Shown here: piece after piece, positions 27,116 to 35,193 of the stretch
Numbering within the stretch: position 1 is the first letter of the stretch
Layout: every line of letters begins with the position of its first letter
NCBI RefSeq assembly: GCF_004801315.1
Contig: NZ_SSNW01000005.1
Span: 69,193 to 133,192, forward strand
Length of the DNA: 64,000 nt
From: Deinococcus sp. Arct2-2
GTDB taxonomy: Bacteria; Deinococcota; Deinococci; Deinococcales; Deinococcaceae
Direction: 5' to 3'
Notes under the pieces: generated by a model
Told to the model about the DNA's origin: nothing
Seen by the model: the letters and a program-made list of their open reading frames with translations, nothing else
The model's database searches: none
Program-made: the position numbers and the translations under genes

Positions 27116-28100
27116 GAGCATTTGTCAGAATAGACGTATGAACACTGCTGGAGTGCGAGGCTACGGGTTGGAGTTGCGGACGCGCATCGTTGCGCTGGTT
27201 GAGGGTGGAGCCTCGCCTGCAGAAGCGGCACAGCACTTCTCCGTGCATGTCACGACTGTCCAGCGGTACCTAGCCCGCCAGCGTGACCACACCCTCCACG
27301 TCGTCCCAAAACCGACGGGGCGTCACCGCACGGTGACGCCCACCCACGAAGAGCAGCTGCTGGCGCACTTGGAGAGCCATGGGGACGCAACGTTACAGGA
27401 GCACGCGGATCTGCTTGAAGCAGCCACTGGACTCAAGGTCAGTTTCAAGACAGTGGATCGGGTCTTCCGCCGCCATCACATCACCCACAAAAAAAACGCT
27501 GGTCGCCAGAGAACGCAGTGAGGAACGCCGCATGGTATTCCTGAACGACCTCCAGCCCTACCTTGATCACCCTGAACGCCTGATCTTCGTGGACGAGAGC
27601 GGCTTCAACACGTCCATGACGCGCGGCTATGCCCGCGCGCCCAGCAACCAGCGGGCGGTCAGTGTGGTGCCTCGCAATCACGGCAAAAACGACACCCTGA
27701 TCTGTGCACTGGGATCAGCGGGGCCACTGGCCCCACTGATTCTGGATGGGCCGGTGACCGCTGTGAGCTTCGAATACTACGTCCAACACGAACTGTGCCC
27801 TGCATTGACGCGGGATCAGGTGGTCATCATGGACAACCTCTCCTCACACCATCGAGCGTCCATTCGGACGCTCATTGAAGATCGAGGGTGCACGCTGCTG
27901 TTTTTGCCGTCCTACAGTCCGGATTTCGATCCCATTGAGTGGTTGTTCTCGCAGGTCAAGGGCGTCCTGCGTGGTGATGCACGGCGGAGTGTGGATCGCT
28001 TGATTGAAGGCATTGTGACGCCCTGAAGGCAATTTCTGGACAACAGGTGGGGCACTGGTTCACCCGCGCCCTTCTGAAAGATCTCTTGTGACAAATGCTC
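27116..28100 (+). mobile_element. IS630-family insertion sequence, complete
   Basis: The ends are GAGCATTTGTCA (27116-27127) and TGACAAATGCTC (28089-28100), perfect 12-base inverted repeats, each bordered by TA (27114-27115 and 28101-28102), the TA target duplication of IS630/Tc1-mariner elements. It is 985 bases long and holds one transposase in two overlapping frames. The match extends to TTAGAGCATTTGTCA when the TA is counted. A ~112-base relative is found at 63152. Confidence 0.92.
27138..28026 (+). CDS. IS630-family transposase, two frames joined by an A8 slippage site
   Basis: The first frame (27138-27521) is a helix-turn-helix protein, GYGLELRTRIVALVEGGASP with VTTVQRYLA. The second (27379-28026) carries the DDE catalytic core: FVDESGFNTS, VIMDNLSSHH and PDFDPIEWLFSQVK. 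They overlap around AAAAAAAAC at 27489-27497; passing from the first frame to the second needs a +1 shift (or slippage on eight A). Such frameshifting is normal in IS630 elements, so the gene is probably functional. The first frame would otherwise end at a TGA at 27519. Confidence 0.85.
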
Positions 28101-28119
28101 TAAGGCGGGATTTGGGGTT

Positions 28120-28468
28120 TCTCCTACGCCTTCTTCCCCCACCCCCCAGCCCCCGCCCCCAAAGGGTGCAGGGGAGTGGTCGCTCCGCTGAGGAGGATTG
28201 ATCTTGTCGCGTTCAGACTTGGTTTGTTCCTTCATCTGAAGCTGAATTGCCAGTCGTCTTGAAGATGGAATTGGCCCGCGCGTTGCACGCACGACGGCCT
28301 CACACGCAGTTGGGCGGGGACGCTTTGAAGTGGCGGTGTCGGCGTTGTTGTTGCCCTCGCCCCTTGCGGGAGAGGGGCGCTGAGCATCAGCGGGGTGAGG
28401 GGAGTGAGCGCCAGCGATTGCCCTTGACCTGCTCTTAGACCCTCAGACCCTAGACCCTTAGACCAAGC
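28120..28468 (+). repeat. Type I dispersed repeat, copy E
   Basis: It begins CCTTCTTCCCCCACCCCCC 17 bases beyond the IS630 end, and runs through AGGATTGATCTTGTCGC, CATCTGAAGCTGAATTGCCA, TGGAATTGGCCC, CACGACGGCCTCACAC, an extra GCGGGAGAGGGGCGCTGAGC hairpin, and a GCCAGCGATTGCCCT/CCTAGACCCTTAGAC tail. It fills the gap up to the MBL gene; no gene inside. Confidence 0.85.
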
Positions 28469-28498
28469 CCCCTTAAACTCCGTCCCTCACGCCCCGTT

Positions 28499-29566
28499 TC
28501 ACCGATCTGCCGTCAACGTATACGTCCCATCACTGTTGCCCGCGAAGGTCACCGTGCCGTTCTGGTCGGTGCGGTAGATACGGATTCCGTTTTGCTTGTA
28601 CAAGTCCAGCGCCGTTTTGGTGGGGTGGCCGTAATTGTTCGGCCCCACGCCGATTACGACGTTTTCGGGCCGCACCGACGCCAGCCACGCGGCATGGTCG
28701 CCGTTGGCCGCCCCGTGATGAACGCTCTTATAGAGCTGGAACGGCCCCTTGATTTCCGGGCGGTCTTCTTCCAGCCAAGCCTGCGTTTCGGGCTTCTCGC
28801 TGTCGCCCGTCATCAGGGCGTGAAAGTTGCCGAAATCAAGGCGGATGCCGATGCTGTTTTCGTTCTGGTCTTTGCCCATTCCGGCGGGCGGGTCGATCAC
28901 GCGCACTTTCACGCTGCCCAAATTGATCACCTGATTGTTGGCCTTCTGAAACTTGGTTCCGGCGGCCTCCAAACCGTCTACGAGGCGCTTCCAAGTTTGG
29001 GTGGTGGGCGCGATCCCGTTGTTGATAAACAAGGTGGGTTTGGCCTCGGCAGCGGCTACCAGCCCCGCAACATGGTCGGCGTCGCCGTGACTGGCTACCA
29101 TCAGGTCTACTTTGGTAATGCCGTAAGTGTCCATATGTTCGCGCATACGGTCAGCGCTGCGGCCCCCGTCGTACAGCATGGTTTTGCCTTCGGGACTGCG
29201 AATAAGGACGGCGTCGCCCTGCCCTACGTCCAAAAAGCGGATCGTGACCTGTCCGGTGGGCGTGGTGGCGGTGTCTGTTTTGCCCGTATCGGTGGTGCCG
29301 CCCCCGAACAGGCCGCCGCCCGCACACGCCGCGAGGCTGGCGGTGAGGCCCAATACCAGCAGACCTAGCAGGTCAGAGGAACTGGGGCGGCCCCGGCCCT
29401 TGCCCGCCGTGCTGCGCGTCTTTTTTCCCGCCGAGGCGGTTTTGGCAGCAGAGGCTTTAGCAGCCGTCTTCTTAGGGGTGGGCGTTTTTTTGGCTGCTGG
29501 CTTCTTCCCAGATTCTTTAGGGGTACTCACAGTGTCATCCTCATAGGGTAATTTCTCCCTCGACAT
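28499..29566 (-). CDS. ComEC-like metallo-beta-lactamase-fold hydrolase with Lys/Ala-rich N-terminal tail
   Basis: A 355-residue protein. Residues about 15-62 are a Lys/Ala/Pro/Thr-rich tail (KKPAAKKTPTPKKTAAKAS) like a histone H1-type segment. Residues about 67-82 are a hydrophobic segment ending LAACAGGG, which reads as a lipobox or anchor although it is deep in the protein. From about 105 it is an MBL-fold domain of the ComEC/Rec2 C-terminal type: FLDVGQGDAVLI, SHGDADHVAGL with the metal ligands, FHALMTGDSEK and SVHHGAANG. In ComEC this domain degrades DNA during uptake. It overlaps the adjacent DUF3006 gene by 26 bases. The DNA role is inference. Confidence 0.8.
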   Translation of the reverse strand: MSREKLPYEDDTVSTPKESGKKPAAKKTPTPKKTAAKASAAKTASAGKKTRSTAGKGRGRPSSSDLLGLLVLGLTASLAACAGGGLFGGGTTDTGKTDTATTPTGQVTIRFLDVGQGDAVLIRSPEGKTMLYDGGRSADRMREHMDTYGITKVDLMVASHGDADHVAGLVAAAEAKPTLFINNGIAPTTQTWKRLVDGLEAAGTKFQKANNQVINLGSVKVRVIDPPAGMGKDQNENSIGIRLDFGNFHALMTGDSEKPETQAWLEEDRPEIKGPFQLYKSVHHGAANGDHAAWLASVRPENVVIGVGPNNYGHPTKTALDLYKQNGIRIYRTDQNGTVTFAGNSDGTYTLTADR

Positions 29567-29918
29567 CTACCGCTAGGGCCGCGCCGCGAGCGTTCAGGGT
29601 TTCTAGTTCGGCCCCTGCTTCTAGGTGCCGCGCCTGCGTTTCTTCTCTCAAAATATGCGCCACTGCACCGTCCGGCCCATCCTGAATCCCCAGAATATCG
29701 CCCTCCTGCACGCCGTCCGGCAGTGATGACAGCAAGATGTCTACGGTGCGGCCCGAAGGCAGTTCTACGCGGGCCATGCGGCCAGTCGGCGTGTCTTCTA
29801 TGCCGTCTACCGTCCAGCGTTCGCCTGTCCAGACGGTGGCGCTGACGACGACATTGGCGGCTGCACTGGGGGTAGGGGCCGGATTCTGTTCCTGCGGGGC
29901 TTGCGGCTCATCCTTCAC
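29541..29918 (-). CDS. DUF3006-family small protein
   Basis: A 125-residue protein with an N-terminal Pro/Ala/Gln-rich tail and a C-terminal domain (TVDGIEDTPTGRMARVELPSGRTVDILLSSLPDGVQEGDIL) that matches the DUF3006 pattern of a beta-rich domain with VxLP and EGD. Small DUF3006 proteins often stand next to ComEC-like MBL genes, as here, where its stop lies 26 bases inside the MBL gene. The start is uncertain: GTG at 29918 or at 29924. A much longer open frame upstream runs antisense to the ABC transporter and is not real. Confidence 0.7.
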   Translation of the reverse strand: MKDEPQAPQEQNPAPTPSAAANVVVSATVWTGERWTVDGIEDTPTGRMARVELPSGRTVDILLSSLPDGVQEGDILGIQDGPDGAVAHILREETQARHLEAGAELETLNARGAALAVDVEGEITL

Positions 29919-30029
29919 GCTCACAGCGTACCGCGTGGAGCAACGATTAAGGCGGTTTGCCCCCAACAGCGCCCTCTCTGCGCCACTCGGCGTATGCGCC
30001 CGCCCCTGCCCACGCCCTACCCTGACCGT

Positions 30030-31835
30030 ATGACCGCCGCCGCGCCCCCTTCCGATACCCGATCTTCCTCGCCGCCGCCTAAGTCGGGAGCATTGGCGGT
30101 GCTGCGAACTTACTTGGGGCCGCTGTGGTGGCGCGTCTTGCTGCTGGCGGTACTGCTGTTTACGGCCACGGGTCTGAACCTGATCTTGCCTCAACTCCTG
30201 CGCCAATTCGTAGACGGCGCGAAACTGGGCGCGGCGGCTCCGGTGGCGCAGTTGGCGTGGCTGGCGGGCGTGTATATCGGCGTGGCGGTGGGCGTGCAAC
30301 TGCTGACCGCCAGCGCAACCTATGTGGGGGCGCGGGTAGGCTGGCGGGCCACCAACCGCCTGCGGGCCGACCTGATGGCGCACCTGCTGTCGCTGGATAT
30401 GCACGAGCACAAGGAACGCACCCCCGGCGAAATGATCGAGCGCATCGACGGCGACGTAACGGCACTCAGCAACTTTTTCTCGCAGTTCGCGGTGCGCGTG
30501 TTCGGGGCCGCCCTGCTGCTCATCGGCGCAATCGTCATGTTCTACCGCGAGAACGTGTGGATTGGGCTGGGCATCACCAGTTTTGTGGTGATTACGCTGA
30601 TCGCCATGAACCGGGTTCGCAAGGCGGGCGTAGAACCGACCCGGCTGGAACGCGAAAGCAGCGCCAAACTGTTCGGCTTTATCGAAGAACGGCTGGCGGG
30701 GTTGGACGACGTGCGCTCGCTCGGCGCAGGGCCGCACCATCTGAACAGGTATTTGAAGGTGCAGCGCGAATATTTTGGCCGCAGCACCCTGTCTTGGCAG
30801 CGGCGAAGCGTGGTGTGGCAGCTCAGCATGGGGCTGTTTGCCGCCGGATACGTAGCCATTTTGGTTTCGGCGGTGGGGCTGTACTCGGCGGGCGCAATTT
30901 CGCTGGGCACGGCTTTTTTGCTGTACCAGTACATGAATATGATCGAAGAACCGATAGATCAACTGACGCAGCAGCTTCAGGACTTGCAAAAAGCGGGGGC
31001 CAGTTTGTTCCGCGTGGGCGAACTCTTGGCCCTGCGCTCCAGCTTGCCGGAAGGCGTGCAGCAGCTTCCAGCAGGAGCCTTGCCGCTGGCCTTCCAAAAC
31101 GTGGATTTCAGCTACGATCCTGCCGACGCTACGGTGCGCGGCGTGCTGCACGGCGTTTCTTTCTCGCTGCCCGCCGGACAAACCTTGGGCTTGTTGGGGC
31201 GCACGGGCAGCGGCAAAACGACCCTCACGCGCCTCGTCTCGCGCCTGTACGATCCGACTGGCGGCAGCGTGCAGCTTGGCGGCCTCGATACCCGCGCCCT
31301 GAAACTGAGCAGCCTGCGCTCCCGCGTGGCGGTGGTGACGCAGGACGTGCAGTTGTTTCAGGCCAGTGTGCGCGACAACCTCACTTTTTTCGACGACACC
31401 CTGCCCGACGAGCGCGTGGAAGCCGCCCTGCACGAAGTCGGCCTCGGCGCGTGGTTGGCGCGGCTGGAACACGGCATCCGCACGCCGCTGCCCGCCGGAA
31501 GCTTATCGGCAGGCGAGGCGCAACTGCTGGCCTTTGCCCGCGTGATGCTGCAAGACCCCGCCCTGATTATTTTGGATGAACCCAGCAGCCGCCTTGATCC
31601 GGCCACCGAAGGCCTGCTGACCGCCGCCATGAGCCGCCTGCTGAGTGGCCGCACCGCCATCGTGATTGCCCACCGACTCGATACCGTAGCCCGCGCCGAC
31701 CGGATTTTGGTGCTAGGCGACGGCAAAGTGTTGGAAGACGGCCCCCGCGACGTACTGGCCGCCAATCCACGCAGCCATTACGCAGGGCTGTTGCGGGCCG
31801 GAGTCGGGGCGGAAGGGGAAGGGGTGTTGGCGTGA
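30030..31835 (+). CDS. ABC exporter half, degenerate signature motif
   Basis: A 601-residue type I exporter half: an N-terminal membrane domain with six segments (ALAVLRTYLGPLWWRVLLLAVLL to about residue 330), then an ATPase domain with Walker A LLGRTGSGKTTLTR, Q-loop VAVVTQDVQLFQ, Walker B LIILDEPSSRLD and switch His VIAHRLDTVARAD. The signature LSGGQ is replaced by LSAGE (SLSAGEAQLLAFARVML), which predicts one weak ATP site. The next gene is the partner half. Substrate not known. The gene starts about 110 bases from the divergent DUF3006 gene. Confidence 0.93.
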   Translation: MTAAAPPSDTRSSSPPPKSGALAVLRTYLGPLWWRVLLLAVLLFTATGLNLILPQLLRQFVDGAKLGAAAPVAQLAWLAGVYIGVAVGVQLLTASATYVGARVGWRATNRLRADLMAHLLSLDMHEHKERTPGEMIERIDGDVTALSNFFSQFAVRVFGAALLLIGAIVMFYRENVWIGLGITSFVVITLIAMNRVRKAGVEPTRLERESSAKLFGFIEERLAGLDDVRSLGAGPHHLNRYLKVQREYFGRSTLSWQRRSVVWQLSMGLFAAGYVAILVSAVGLYSAGAISLGTAFLLYQYMNMIEEPIDQLTQQLQDLQKAGASLFRVGELLALRSSLPEGVQQLPAGALPLAFQNVDFSYDPADATVRGVLHGVSFSLPAGQTLGLLGRTGSGKTTLTRLVSRLYDPTGGSVQLGGLDTRALKLSSLRSRVAVVTQDVQLFQASVRDNLTFFDDTLPDERVEAALHEVGLGAWLARLEHGIRTPLPAGSLSAGEAQLLAFARVMLQDPALIILDEPSSRLDPATEGLLTAAMSRLLSGRTAIVIAHRLDTVARADRILVLGDGKVLEDGPRDVLAANPRSHYAGLLRAGVGAEGEGVLA

Positions 31836-31840
31836 GGAAC

Positions 31841-31965
31841 GGTGAGTGGGTAGTGGTGAGTGGTCAGTGGAAAAAGCCCCTGCGCTCTGTCTTGCACACC
31901 TCCTTCGTCACTTTCAATTCTCGCCTTCATCTGTTCTCACTCACGACTGACCACTCACCACTGAC
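31841..31965. repeat. Inverted pair of type III repeats between the ABC halves
   Basis: GTGAGTGGGTAGTGGTGAGT with GGTCAGTGG (31841-31870) and CTCACTCACGACTGACCACT with CACCACTGAC (31936-31965) are complementary and can fold as a long hairpin between the two ABC genes. It could act as a processing or stabilising RNA element for the downstream gene. Confidence 0.65.
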
Positions 31966-31983
31966 GCAATGGAGTTGCCACCC

Positions 31984-33825
31984 ATGACCACCGCCCCCCA
32001 ACCCACCCTCCCCACTTCCGACAAAACCTTTGCCCTTTCCAAGCGCCTGTTCGTGTACAAACCCGGCCTGTTTGCCTTCAATTTGCTGATGTGGGGCATG
32101 GTTCACGCCTCGCCCGCGCTGCTGACGTTGGCGGTCAGTGGGGTGTTCCGGCAACTGGAAGCCGCCGATAAGTTGCGGCTGGCAGGCACGTCTACGGCAG
32201 GCAACATAGAACCGCTGGTTGCGGCGGCGTGGGTGGCGGTGGCGTGGTTCGCCCTCGTGCGGGTCAGCCGATTCGGGATCTTTTATGGGGCATTCCGGGC
32301 GTGGATAGAACTGTGGTACACGCTGGACGCCCTCGTGCGGCGCAATATGCTGGCCTACCTGCTTACGGCCCGCCGCGCCCGCCGCCTGCCCGATACCCCT
32401 GCCGAGGCCGTGACCCGCTTCCGCGACGATGTAGACGATGTGGCCGGATACACCGAAGTCTGGGTGGACGGCTGGGGCTTCGTAGCCTTCTCGGTCATCG
32501 CCATTACCCTAATGGCCCGCATAGACCCCACGATTACGCTGCTGGTGTGCGCCCCGCTGCTGCTGATGGTGGTGTTCGTGCAGCGGCTTTCGCCCATTAT
32601 TCGCAGCTACCGCCGCCGCATGCGCGAGGCCACAGGCCGTGTGACCGACTTTATCGGGGAAACCTTCGGGGCCGTGAGCGCCGTGAAACTGGCCGCCCGT
32701 GAGGGGCAGATGGTGTCTCATCTCGTCAAATTGGGTGAGGTTCGCCGCTCTGCCGCCCTGCGCGACGTGCTGCTGACCGAACTGATCCGGGGCGTGAACA
32801 CCAATATGGTGAACATTGCCGTGGGGCTGGTGCTGCTGCTGGGAGCCAACAAGATTCGCGGCGGGGCGCTGGATGTGGCCGACTTCGTGCTGTTTATCGG
32901 GCTGCTGCCGCGCCTGACCGGAAGCATGGGCTTTTTTGGCGACGCGATTGCCCGCCACCGCCGCACCGGGGTCAGCTATGACCGCATGAACCGCCTGCTG
33001 CAAGACGCCCCGCGTGACCAGACCGTGCAGCATCATCCGGTGTACCTGCACGCCGACCCGCCGGAATTGACCCTTATGCCCGCCGCCGGAACTGCCGAGG
33101 CTCAGCCCTTAGAAGAACTGCGCGTAAACGGCCTGACCGCTTTGCACCCCAGCGGCATGGGCCTGCACGACGCCAGCTTCAGCGTGCGCCGGGGAGAATT
33201 CGTGGTAGTCACAGGGCGCATCGGCAGCGGCAAAACAACGCTGTTGCGTGCGCTGCTGGGCCTCATTCCCACAGATTCCGGCACGGTGTCTTGGAACGGA
33301 CAACCTGTAGAAGACCCCGCGTCGTTCCTCGTACCGCCCCGCAGCGCCTATACCGCCCAGATCCCCAACCTGTTCAGCGACAGCCTGCGCGAAAACGTGC
33401 TGAGCGGCAGCGCCCCAGACCGCCTAGACCGCGCCGTGCGCTTGGCTGTGCTGGAACCCGATATGGCGCAGTTGGGCAGCGGGCTGGATACGCCCGTAGG
33501 CGCACGCGGCGTCAAGCTCAGCGGCGGGCAGGTGCAACGAGCGGCAGTGGCCCGGATGCTGGCCCGCGACGCCGATCTATTGGTCTTCGACGACGTGAGC
33601 AGTGCGCTGGACGCCCGCACCGAAGCCGTGCTGTGGGACGGCCTGTTTGCCGAAACCGACGCGACTTGTCTGGTGGTGTCTCACCGCCGCACTGCCCTGA
33701 CCCGCGCTGACCGAATCTTGCTGATGGAAGGCGGGCGCATTACCGACGAAGGCACGCTGGCCGAGTTGTTGGAACGCAGCGAAGAAATGCGGGCGCTGTG
33801 GGCAGAGGATGGGGGAGAGGGGTGA
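31984..33825 (+). CDS. ABC exporter half, canonical signature with Asp for catalytic Glu
   Basis: A 613-residue exporter half with a membrane domain of about six segments, then an ATPase domain: Walker A VTGRIGSGKTTLLRAL, signature KLSGGQVQRAAVARML and Walker B LLVFDDVSSALD, in which the usual catalytic Glu is Asp, and switch VVSHRRTALTRAD. With the first half it makes a heterodimeric exporter with one normal and one degenerate ATP site. The ATG at 31984 has GGAG ten bases upstream and is preferred to an ATG at 31969. Substrate unknown. Confidence 0.93.
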   Translation: MTTAPQPTLPTSDKTFALSKRLFVYKPGLFAFNLLMWGMVHASPALLTLAVSGVFRQLEAADKLRLAGTSTAGNIEPLVAAAWVAVAWFALVRVSRFGIFYGAFRAWIELWYTLDALVRRNMLAYLLTARRARRLPDTPAEAVTRFRDDVDDVAGYTEVWVDGWGFVAFSVIAITLMARIDPTITLLVCAPLLLMVVFVQRLSPIIRSYRRRMREATGRVTDFIGETFGAVSAVKLAAREGQMVSHLVKLGEVRRSAALRDVLLTELIRGVNTNMVNIAVGLVLLLGANKIRGGALDVADFVLFIGLLPRLTGSMGFFGDAIARHRRTGVSYDRMNRLLQDAPRDQTVQHHPVYLHADPPELTLMPAAGTAEAQPLEELRVNGLTALHPSGMGLHDASFSVRRGEFVVVTGRIGSGKTTLLRALLGLIPTDSGTVSWNGQPVEDPASFLVPPRSAYTAQIPNLFSDSLRENVLSGSAPDRLDRAVRLAVLEPDMAQLGSGLDTPVGARGVKLSGGQVQRAAVARMLARDADLLVFDDVSSALDARTEAVLWDGLFAETDATCLVVSHRRTALTRADRILLMEGGRITDEGTLAELLERSEEMRALWAEDGGEG

Positions 33826-33992
33826 AGTTGTCGCTAGATGAGGAAACTCAGCTGGATCGGGAGATCACAAGTTTAATTGACCAACACACCACCACTGAAG
33901 ATGTCTTGCGGGCCGTCATTGAGCGTGTCGGGCCAGTAAGGACAATTGTTTTGCTGCGGCGGCATTTAAGTACAGCAAGATTATATTTTTGA
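33822..33992 (+). CDS. Small protein gene whose 3' end was altered by an IS630-type insertion
   Basis: The GTG at 33822 overlaps the TGA of the ABC gene by four bases, after a GGGAGAGGG ribosome-binding site. It encodes 56 residues, VKLSLDEETQLDREITSLI..., acidic and helical, with no recognised domain. The insertion lies at 33971; removing it and one TA joins the frame to ATTTAG, giving a product ending RRHLSI after about 51 residues. The current gene reads on into the element (STARLYF). It is probably co-transcribed with the ABC genes. Function unknown. Confidence 0.6.
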   Translation: MKLSLDEETQLDREITSLIDQHTTTEDVLRAVIERVGPVRTIVLLRRHLSTARLYF

Positions 33993-35038
33993 GAAATGGG
34001 ACGACCAAGTCGGCAGATCGTAATCAGCGCAGAAGATGCGGCACAACTCCAACAGCTGGAATTGAGTGCCGGGGTTCATTCCAAGGTACGTCTGCGGGCC
34101 AGCCTGCTCCGATTGCACCGAGAAGGGTGGTCTGCGCCACGCTTGGCTGTTCATTTCGCACGAGCTGAGCAACGCATTCACACTGACCTGACCCGCTGTG
34201 AACAGCACGGTATGCGGGGCATCATTGATGCCCCACGGCCAGGCCGCCCGATCAAGATGTTGCCTGCCCATGCGGCTGTGCTCGTGAGTCAGCTTGGCGA
34301 AGACCGGCTGTGGACCGCCGCCCAATTGGCCGAGGTGCTGAATGACGAATTCGCTCTCCAGATCACCGCGCAGACCGTTCGCCAACACCTGCTGGCGTTG
34401 GGGTACAGCTGGAAACGGGCGCGGTACGCGCCCGGCAAACCCCTTGACCCTCAGGTGGAAGCCCAGCATCGGGCCGCGCTCGACACGCTAAACAAGGGGC
34501 GCTGGACGGCACATTAACGCTCAAATATCTTGATCAGTCGGGGTTCTCGCTGATGTGATCCGTGGCGTCAACGTGGTTTAGGCGTGGCTCTGGACAACAG
34601 TTCCGCATGCCGACCCGCTGGGGATCCCACGGTCGCCTCAAGTTGATCGGTACGTACACGCTGCACGGCACAACGCCAGCATTGGAGCTGCGTACGTTGC
34701 AGGGCAGGTGCAATCAAGAACAGGTGATCGCCTATCTGGATACCCTTGCTCAGCACAGTGAGCCGTCCCGGCTCACTGTGATCGTCCTCGACAATGCTGC
34801 AGTTCATCGGGGCAAAGCCATTCGGGAAAAACAAATCGGTTGGGAAGCCCAGGGCCTGTATCTCCGGTATCTTCCGCCCTATGCACCGTTCCTGAACCTG
34901 ATTGAGGGGATTTGGAAGCAGATCAAAGGGGTGTTGATGCCCCGCCGCTCCTACAACACTCTGGCTGAACTCGAGGCTGCACTACATCTCGCCCTCAGCG
35001 CCATTGGTGCAAAGTTTATCTAAAAAATTATCTTGCTG
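33973..35038 (+). mobile_element. IS630-type insertion sequence, decayed
   Basis: The ends CAGCAAGATTAT (33973-33984) and a right end reading ATTATCTTGCTG (35027-35038) are near-perfect inverted repeats, each bordered by TA at 33971-33972 and 35039-35040, the TA target duplication. The element is 1,066 bases long. It differs in its ends and protein from the complete IS630 at 27116. It inserted in the 3' end of the small gene at 33822 and is no longer able to make an intact transposase. Confidence 0.88.
33996..35023 (+). pseudogene. IS630-family transposase, frameshifted and with an in-frame stop
   Basis: The first part (33996-34517) holds the N-terminal HTH region: RPSRQIVISAEDAAQLQQLE, VRLRASLLRLHREGW, with IIDAPRPGRP. 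The second part holds the catalytic core: KYLDQSGFSL, VIVLDNAAVHRGK and FLNLIEGIWKQIK. The two are in different frames. One base appears lost in a G run near 34496 (AAGGGGCGC, where AAGGGGGCG would restore the frame). After that shift a TGA at 34556-34558 remains within LM-SVASTWF. Both defects must be reverted for a functional enzyme. Confidence 0.85.
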
Positions 35039-35095
35039 TATTTAGATCTAAGTTTTCTTGAAGCAAAGTCATTGGTCACGTGGATTTACACTGGA

Positions 35096-35185
35096 ATGAG
35101 TCTGGAACAGTACCAAGGAGAGGTGCTTTTGCCGATGCTGCAAGAAGCCTTGGCTGAGATGAAAGCCGAAGATGCGAGTAAATAA
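35096..35185 (+). CDS. Possible 29-residue protein downstream of the IS element
   Basis: ATG at 35096 gives MSLEQYQGEVLLPMLQEALA then EMKAEDASK, acidic and helical, ending at 35185 just before the convergent MFS gene. The frame is also open upstream to the IS border (FLEAKSLVTWIYTG). It may be a genuine small gene or the tail of one disrupted with the insertion. No ribosome-binding site is evident. Confidence 0.3.
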   Translation: MSLEQYQGEVLLPMLQEALAEMKAEDASK

Positions 35186-35193
35186 GAGCGGCG

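Noticed and set aside
29919..31472. Extension of the DUF3006 frame to 643 codons
   Set aside because: The added part is antisense to the ABC exporter and has no family similarity; the DUF3006 gene begins near 29918.
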